A stretch of 64,000 nt of DNA from Panicum virgatum (Eukaryota; Streptophyta; Magnoliopsida; Poales; Poaceae), in the NCBI RefSeq assembly GCF_016808335.1, contig NC_053150.1, positions 42,497,607-42,561,606 on the forward strand, given 5' to 3'. The notes beneath the pieces are model-generated. The model had not been told where the DNA came from, ran no database searches, and saw only the letters and a list, made by a program, of their open reading frames with translations. Each line of letters opens with the position of its first letter. Within the stretch, counting starts at the first letter, position 1. Below are positions 59,203 through 64,000 of this stretch, in pieces. The translations under genes and the position numbers were made by a program.

Positions 59203-59337
59203 TCTCAACCTTATCAAAATCTTTCTCAAAGTCAAGCTTTAATAAAACAATCTCCTTGCCTAACTTACGACAGATATGCAAAAATTGAAATGCCCAAGCC
59301 AAACAGTCCTGAATAGTGCACCCAAGGCAAGGCTATT

Positions 59338-60546
59338 GATGCTCTTTCTAAGAAATTGGTTTCTAATGATAAAACTTTAGAAAGAATCAATTTTAAGTTA
59401 GAAGATTTTTCTTCTTTCATGGAAAATCAGCAGAGCATTAATAAAATGATAGAAACTCAATTAGCTCAACTTGTCACTGACATTCCTGCATATGAGTCTG
59501 GCAAAATACCTAGCCAACCTGAAAATGTAAATGCAGTGATCACGATGGGAGGTAAGTCTACTCGTGATCCACCATATCCTAACCATGTAGGGGAGGCAAT
59601 AGTAGTACAAGAAGAAGAAGAACCTGTGGCTCAAAAGGATTCCAATATACTTGAGAAGGAAACAACTCCTCAAGATTTTGAGCCAGGCTTTCTGCCCTTT
59701 CAACCTCGAACACAGAAGATAACTACGGATGAGCAGTTCGCCCGATTTGTTGAGATGATCCAGAAAGTGCATGTAAACGTCCCTTTGTTGGATGTGTTGT
59801 ACATTCCATCATATGCCAAGTATATCAAGGATATCATCAACAAGAAGCGACATCTACCTATTGTGGAAATAGTCAAGCTTACAGAAGAATGCAGTGCAAC
59901 AATACTCAACCGTCTTCCTAAAAAGAAGCAAGATCCAGGATGCCCCACAATCAACTGCTCGATTGGAACGCAATAGTTCAACCATGCCATATGTGATCTC
60001 GGTGCAAGTGTTAGTGTCATGCCCAAGATCAACTTTGACAAGTTGAACTTTACTCAACTTACACCGACTCCAATGCACCTTCAACTAGCAGACTCCTCAG
60101 TTTGTTATCCTGAAGGGATTGCAGAGGATGTACCGGTGAAAGTTCGAGATTACTTCATCCCTGTAGATTTTGTGGTACTTGATATGGAAATAACCAAGGA
60201 AACACCACTCATCCTTGGGTGCCCTTTCCTAAGTACCACTGGAGCTACTGTAGACGTTGAAGCAGGAGAAATCCGTTTCAATATAAATGGCAAGGAGGAA
60301 AAATTCCCATTTCAACCAAAGAAGGAGCAACCCTCTATAGTCAAGGCTTGCACAGCTGACATGCCAAGGAAGGATCCTCTACACCAAGATAGTCTAATTA
60401 CCTTCATGAAAAAGTTCGTACAGCACGAAGCACTAAACAACGACTCATCAAGGTATTAGAAAAAGCCACGACGTATCAAGAAAGCTCCTCAGGTATGGAA
60501 GATCAAGACAGCTGAGTCTATTGACTCAGAAACTCCGTCTACATGA
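59338..60546 (+). pseudogene. C gag tail and protease
   Basis: The frame starts upstream of L1b and resumes at 59323. It includes a KMIETQLAQL helix, an acidic linker, QFARFVEMIQKVHVNVPLLD, and the protease with CDLGASVSVMP (catalytic Asp) and PLILGCPFLST, where the usual LILGRPFL has Arg changed to Cys. In-frame stops lie at 59974-59976 and 60457-60459; the same frame then reaches TGA at 60544-60546. That end matches the end of the D frame, so the gag-protease polyprotein of this lineage normally stops before any RT. Confidence 0.87.
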
Positions 60547-60759
60547 TCAATTTCAACGAAGGAAGTCCTGCTCGTCGGATTTCATAAAAGGTGAGCCCTT
60601 CCCGAAGGTAAATCGGTATGTATCCTATCTTTCCTATTTTTCCACTTCATATTTCAATATTTAGATCACCATTCACATGTTAGAAAAAATGTGTAAATTC
60701 AAAAACCCATAAAAATAATAAAATAAATAAAAACAAAAATATTTTGGGCCACCTAATCT

Positions 60760-60978
60760 CAGCACCAACGGCCACTGCGCACGACATAGGGGCTTCTAGC
60801 CGTTGGGGAGCCCAACGGCTAAAAGCCGCTTGCTAGCGGGCCCCGCCTGGGCTCAATCGGGCCCCTCAGCCCGACCGGAGCTTCGGTAACGGGCTCCTTG
60901 GACCCACTTTCGCCAACGGCTAGCTGTCGTGGTCCACCGGCCGTTGCCACCCGTAGTGCTCACCATTGCCTATAAATA
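60760..60978 (+). promoter_or_regulatory. Internal promoter of C ORF2
   Basis: TATAAATA (60971-60978) is preceded by five AACGG cores in both orientations (about 60767, 60800, 60814, 60915, 60941). CCCAACGGCTA at 60811-60821 and its reverse at 60797-60807 match the plant MSA (G2/M, three-repeat Myb) consensus YCYAACGGYYA as I recall it. These two form a 10-bp hairpin stem (60798-60820). The motif CAATCGGGCCC...GACCGG (60854-60878) resembles the U3 of the related A2 LTR (19355-19377). Function is inferred. Confidence 0.6.
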
Positions 60979-61215
60979 GAAGCCGAGAGGGGGGAGGAGA
61001 GCACCATCTCACTCTCATTTTCATCCCTCTCCTCTCCAACCTTTCACCCTCGGTTTTCCCTTGCATTTGTGCATGTTTTGCAGTGTTAATAGGTCCCTCA
61101 TTCCCAAAAGTTTGCTGCAAGAAAAGCGACCACTTGGAGGAACAAGTTTCGGGTAAGAACTTCCATTCATTTTGCTCACGTAACCCGTTTGTGTTCCTCG
61201 TGTTTTTGTTCGCCA

Positions 61216-61784
61216 TGAAGGGGATAGGAAGAGCTTTCCGGAGGGTGACGGGTGCAAGCTCATCCCGTTCATGGGGTAGCTCTGGCTCTTACCACTCTGT
61301 CGAACACTCTCCCAATGCTCCACCAACGCCCATTGAAATGGACTTCGACAAGGATTACGAAGAGCAACCACCACAACCACAAGTCGAAGACATGGAGATT
61401 GATGCACAAAATGCGTCGTACCTCGACCTCCGTGATGATTGGGAAGTCCAAGCCTACGCCTTGCTCAAGAACCGCGTGGTCCAACACACATGGCACATCG
61501 ACCCCGACCTGTTGGAGAAAATAGGTATGGATTCCGAATTCAACACTATTTGGCATACTCTTGGTTGGAATAAATTTGTGTCAGTGTATGAGTTGGTTTC
61601 ACACCCCCTCACCATCCAATTTATCTACACTCTTCATGAGGTCTCCGATGGCATCACTTTTCGAGGAGCTAGCTTGGGGGAGGACCCCCTTAGTCAGGTA
61701 ACATGTATCTATACCGCTCTCATAGTTGAAAATCCAAAAAAAACACTAAACCAAAAACAAGACAAATATTTAATTGATTTTTAG
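61216..61784 (+). pseudogene. C ORF2, Athila-type ORF, C-terminus deleted
   Basis: ATG 61216 follows the internal promoter by about 240 bp. The N-terminus is basic and Ser-rich (RRVTGASSSRSWGSSGS), followed by an acidic region and a globular part (HIDPDLLEKIGM, HTLGWNKFVSV, HPLTIQFIYTLHEV) matching D ORF2. At about 61660 the sequence jumps to the purine tract that follows the ORF in D, so some 330 residues are deleted and the last 40 codons are non-coding sequence read by chance. Confidence 0.78.
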
Positions 61785-63029
61785 TGTATGTGTCATAAAA
61801 ACCAAAAAGACCAAAAATATTTAGTTGCTTTCTCTTATGCATAGTAGGGATGGTATCTTTTCTTTGTTGAGATGATGAATAGTTGCTCTGTTAACATCCT
61901 TTATATACTTAGATACATCTTAGTACTCTATCTAGTTTGAATTCGCTAAGTTTTGATCAATCTTCAACCTGAAACTAGTGGGTAGCGGAAAACATTACCA
62001 AGTCTAAGCTGTTGGGAGTTAAGTTTCGGTATAAGAGCTACTATAATCTTCTCCTGCGTGATGCTTGATATCCGAAGTAATTTTATTTTCAAAACTCAAA
62101 TCATGAGGTTCCTCAAGTGATTTGCCAAATTCCTAGTAGAGTCATGTGTAGGATAACCTTCTACATATGCTACTTATTATCTCATTGAGTTTTGTCAAAT
62201 TTTGTGACCCTTAGTGAGATACTTATTATGCTTCGATGATCAAGTACACGTACACATATCCACCATCCACTCTATGTATCCGAAAGTTACTCTCTCCAAA
62301 ATCTCAAGAAATATGGGCTATACAAAAATAGATAGAATAAAAGATGTGCACCAAAAAGGTGTGCCATGAGAGAAAAGATCCATGATCCAAAGAAGGCATG
62401 GAGAAAAGATGCATCGACCCAATGAAGGCATGCCACATGCACAAGCATGAATATAAAAAAGGAAAAGAATAAGTGTGAGGAAAAACATAGCCCATATCAA
62501 AAGAGAAAGAAGAGGAGTTAGTCTAGGAGAAAAGAGTTCTCCCACACACATGCACTACTTGATCAAAAGAGTACAACTTGTGTTTATCTTTGGATCCAAT
62601 CTTTGACTTAGCAATATATGAGGTATAAGTATGCCAATACACATACCCAAAACTCCATATATCAGCTTATTAGAGTTAGGCAAAAGTCTGTAGTGAGGAA
62701 TTATACACATTTGAGTTATCCGAGAGATCATAAGAGGAACCTTGATTTTTCTTTAAAAACTTGCAAAACCCTCTGGATTGAGAGTGAATCAAAGGGAAGT
62801 GAAAGTGCTTGAAAGCTGTTCTGACTCTCAACCGCGAGGACAAGGGAAGTTATAAGCCCCATAGAAAAAGGTAAAAGAGAATATCACTTCTGGCTTATGA
62901 AGACAAAGGTATGAGTACTTTGTTGTCCGTAGAGTATAAGTTGGAAGTGCAGCATTATAGCAACTCCTGATCAACAACCCGAAAAGTTAACTTTGCTTCG
63001 GGATGAGCAAAGGATAGCTTGGGGGAGTT
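61785..63029 (+). other. C 3' non-coding region with two polypurine tracts
   Basis: The internal tract AGCTTGGGGGAGG is at about 61671-61683. The terminal one, TAGCTTGGGGGAGTT (63015-63029), abuts the LTR. CTTTGCT...AGCAAAG (about 62992-63013) forms a hairpin just before it. Shared blocks with E run from 62130 to 62540 and with D near 61874 and 62630. No gene is seen. Confidence 0.7.
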
Positions 63030-64000
63030 TGTTGACTGTCCTTAAGTGCTAAATATTCTCATCAACATCTCAAGGAAAATACTAATTTACTATCATAATT
63101 TGTTTAGTATGACTTGGTTCCACTTATATTTCGTCTTTGTAAGATTTCAGGAGCTCAGAGTGATAATTGAGCAAAAGAGAAGGAAAAAGAATAAAGAATA
63201 TTCCATCCAGGGAATGCCCCAAAGTGTATGAAAGGCCCGCGAAACAAGAACAACAGAAGTGATCATAAATGTAGAAGTACATGGGCCTGCACCCAAGCCC
63301 ATCACGCAAAGGCAGTGGATGAGAGGTGGCGACCATGGGCCGACCGGGCCCACGGACCTACCAGCCCCCAGAAGCACCGTAGGCGCCAAGTTTTCTTGAG
63401 GTGGTTGTATGGCGGTTCCTTAGGTCGGTTAAGCTAGCTACCATATTTAGAACCCCCGAACCGACCTTGGAGGCCTACATAAGCGTGGGTACCCCCCCCC
63501 CCACCCCTATTCCAATAATTGATTCATTCCAGTTGAGACAGATACACCCAGAAAAACCTCTCTAGCTCTCATTGTACTTTAGCTCTAGAATTAGAGGAGC
63601 CATGTCTAGTTCATCAACTTGATCAAGTTGTTCTTCAAGATCATCATTGATCTTGAGTAATGGCTTTGTATCCTTTTTGTCAAATCTTTATCAATTCCTC
63701 AGAGACGTTATATGAAGTTTGTGCTATATTTATAGTATCTTTCTTCATATCTTATGTTTACATGAGTCCTATCTGCTCTATGCTTAGATTAGCCATCTAT
63801 GCTATTATAATGCTCTAGAGTGCTTTATGCTTGATTCTAGTCCTTTGATTGACCATCAGAAGGGTGGGAGTCACCGGTGGGATTAGAACAATTTTTCGGT
63901 ATGCAGGTGTGGTGCCTGGATACAAGAATTCCTTCAGATATATCCAATATCTACTAGATCTGTGAGGTAGACGACAAGTTGTGACAGACTTGTTCATTCG
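63030..64000 (+). repeat. 3' LTR of C, cut by the window end
   Basis: It starts TGTTGACTGTCC and matches the A1 and A2 LTRs. The TATA is altered to TACATAAG (about 63477-63484). The CAACTTGATCAAGTTG palindrome is at 63615-63630 and CAAGATCA-TCAT-TGATCTTG at 63636-63655. A C-run lies at about 63492-63502. Confidence 0.87.

Larger units (their letters stand above)
49963..59322 (-). mobile_element. L1b: minus-strand L1 LINE, split by Copia F
   Basis: A 15-bp duplication CAAGGCAAGGCTATT flanks it (49948-49962 and 59323-59337). The poly-T at 49961-49966 is its A-tail on the minus strand. It is 5'-truncated inside the RT region (the right end at 59322 encodes the TIQDC segment). The 3' stem is GGGGAACTCCCC (minus strand, about 49978-49989). 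F lies at 51890-59202. It is the same family as L1a. Confidence 0.92.
49931..64000 (+). mobile_element. C: pol-less Athila-type element, runs off the window
   Basis: C has a short gag piece at 49931-49962, then L1b (with Copia F inside), then gag tail and protease (59323-60546), an internal promoter, ORF2 (61216-61784), a 1.25-kb 3' region and the start of its 3' LTR (63030 on). The 5' LTR and most of gag are lost at the B junction. No RT, RNase H or integrase is present between the protease stop and ORF2. It is not the continuation of A2: the two overlap in gag and differ there at about one base in eight. Confidence 0.82.

Noticed and set aside
19043..64000. A2 and C as two ends of one element
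   Set aside because: Both contain the same gag segment (A2 at 46155-46400, C at 49931-49962 plus 59323-59545), and the copies differ at about one base in eight, so they are separate elements.

Overview
This window is nuclear DNA from a flowering plant, almost certainly a grass. It is a stack of nested transposable elements with no intact host gene that I can recognise. The grass call rests on the element types: Athila-like Ty3/gypsy elements primed by tRNA-Asp, long TGTAACACC-type LTRs, Copia and plant L1 LINEs, and LTRs beginning with a GGGGGTGAAT-type motif. The species cannot be read from this sequence. Element names below (S1, H, A1 and so on) are my own labels.

Layout. (1) 1-3199 is AT-rich flanking DNA with a GC-rich island (997-1561) and a repeat with recurring GATGTTGC motifs (about 2320-2985). 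(2) 3205-15668 is a solo LTR (S1, target duplication GTCGC). It carries an array of small dyads and is split by H (4532-15313, target duplication TTTAT). H has 3.5 kb LTRs and a 3.7 kb non-coding interior whose leader is packed with hairpins, matching the LARD (large retrotransposon derivative) design. (3) 15674-15965 is host or captured DNA, then an LTR remnant S2. (4) From 16755 a deep nest of Athila-type elements begins: A1 holds A2; A2 gag holds E (20957-42493) and an L1 LINE (42858-45588); E holds minus-strand element M (26545-40764); M contains element D (27231-38489); D is split by solo LTR S3 (28868-32626). (5) 46481-49930 holds an LTR remnant G and the 5' part of minus-strand Athila element B. 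(6) 49931 to the window end is Athila element C. Its gag is split by a second L1 (49963-59322), which is itself split by a full-length Copia element F (51890-59202).

How the parts relate. E has gag, a protease-like domain, RT, RNase H and integrase but no second ORF. C and D have gag and protease, stop, and then carry an internal TATA promoter and a separate Athila-type ORF; they have no RT or integrase. Two separate elements share this pol-less plan, which suggests a stable non-autonomous lineage that depends on a pol donor such as E. In D the internal promoter and the LTR U3 share the same 14-bp palindrome. In C the internal promoter carries a cluster of AACGG (Myb/MSA-like) sites. All coding regions are decayed to some degree. 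The most intact frames are the Copia RT/RNase H (559 codons) and the second LINE RT (593 codons). All boundaries and comparisons were made by eye; homology claims rest on recognised motifs, not on searches.
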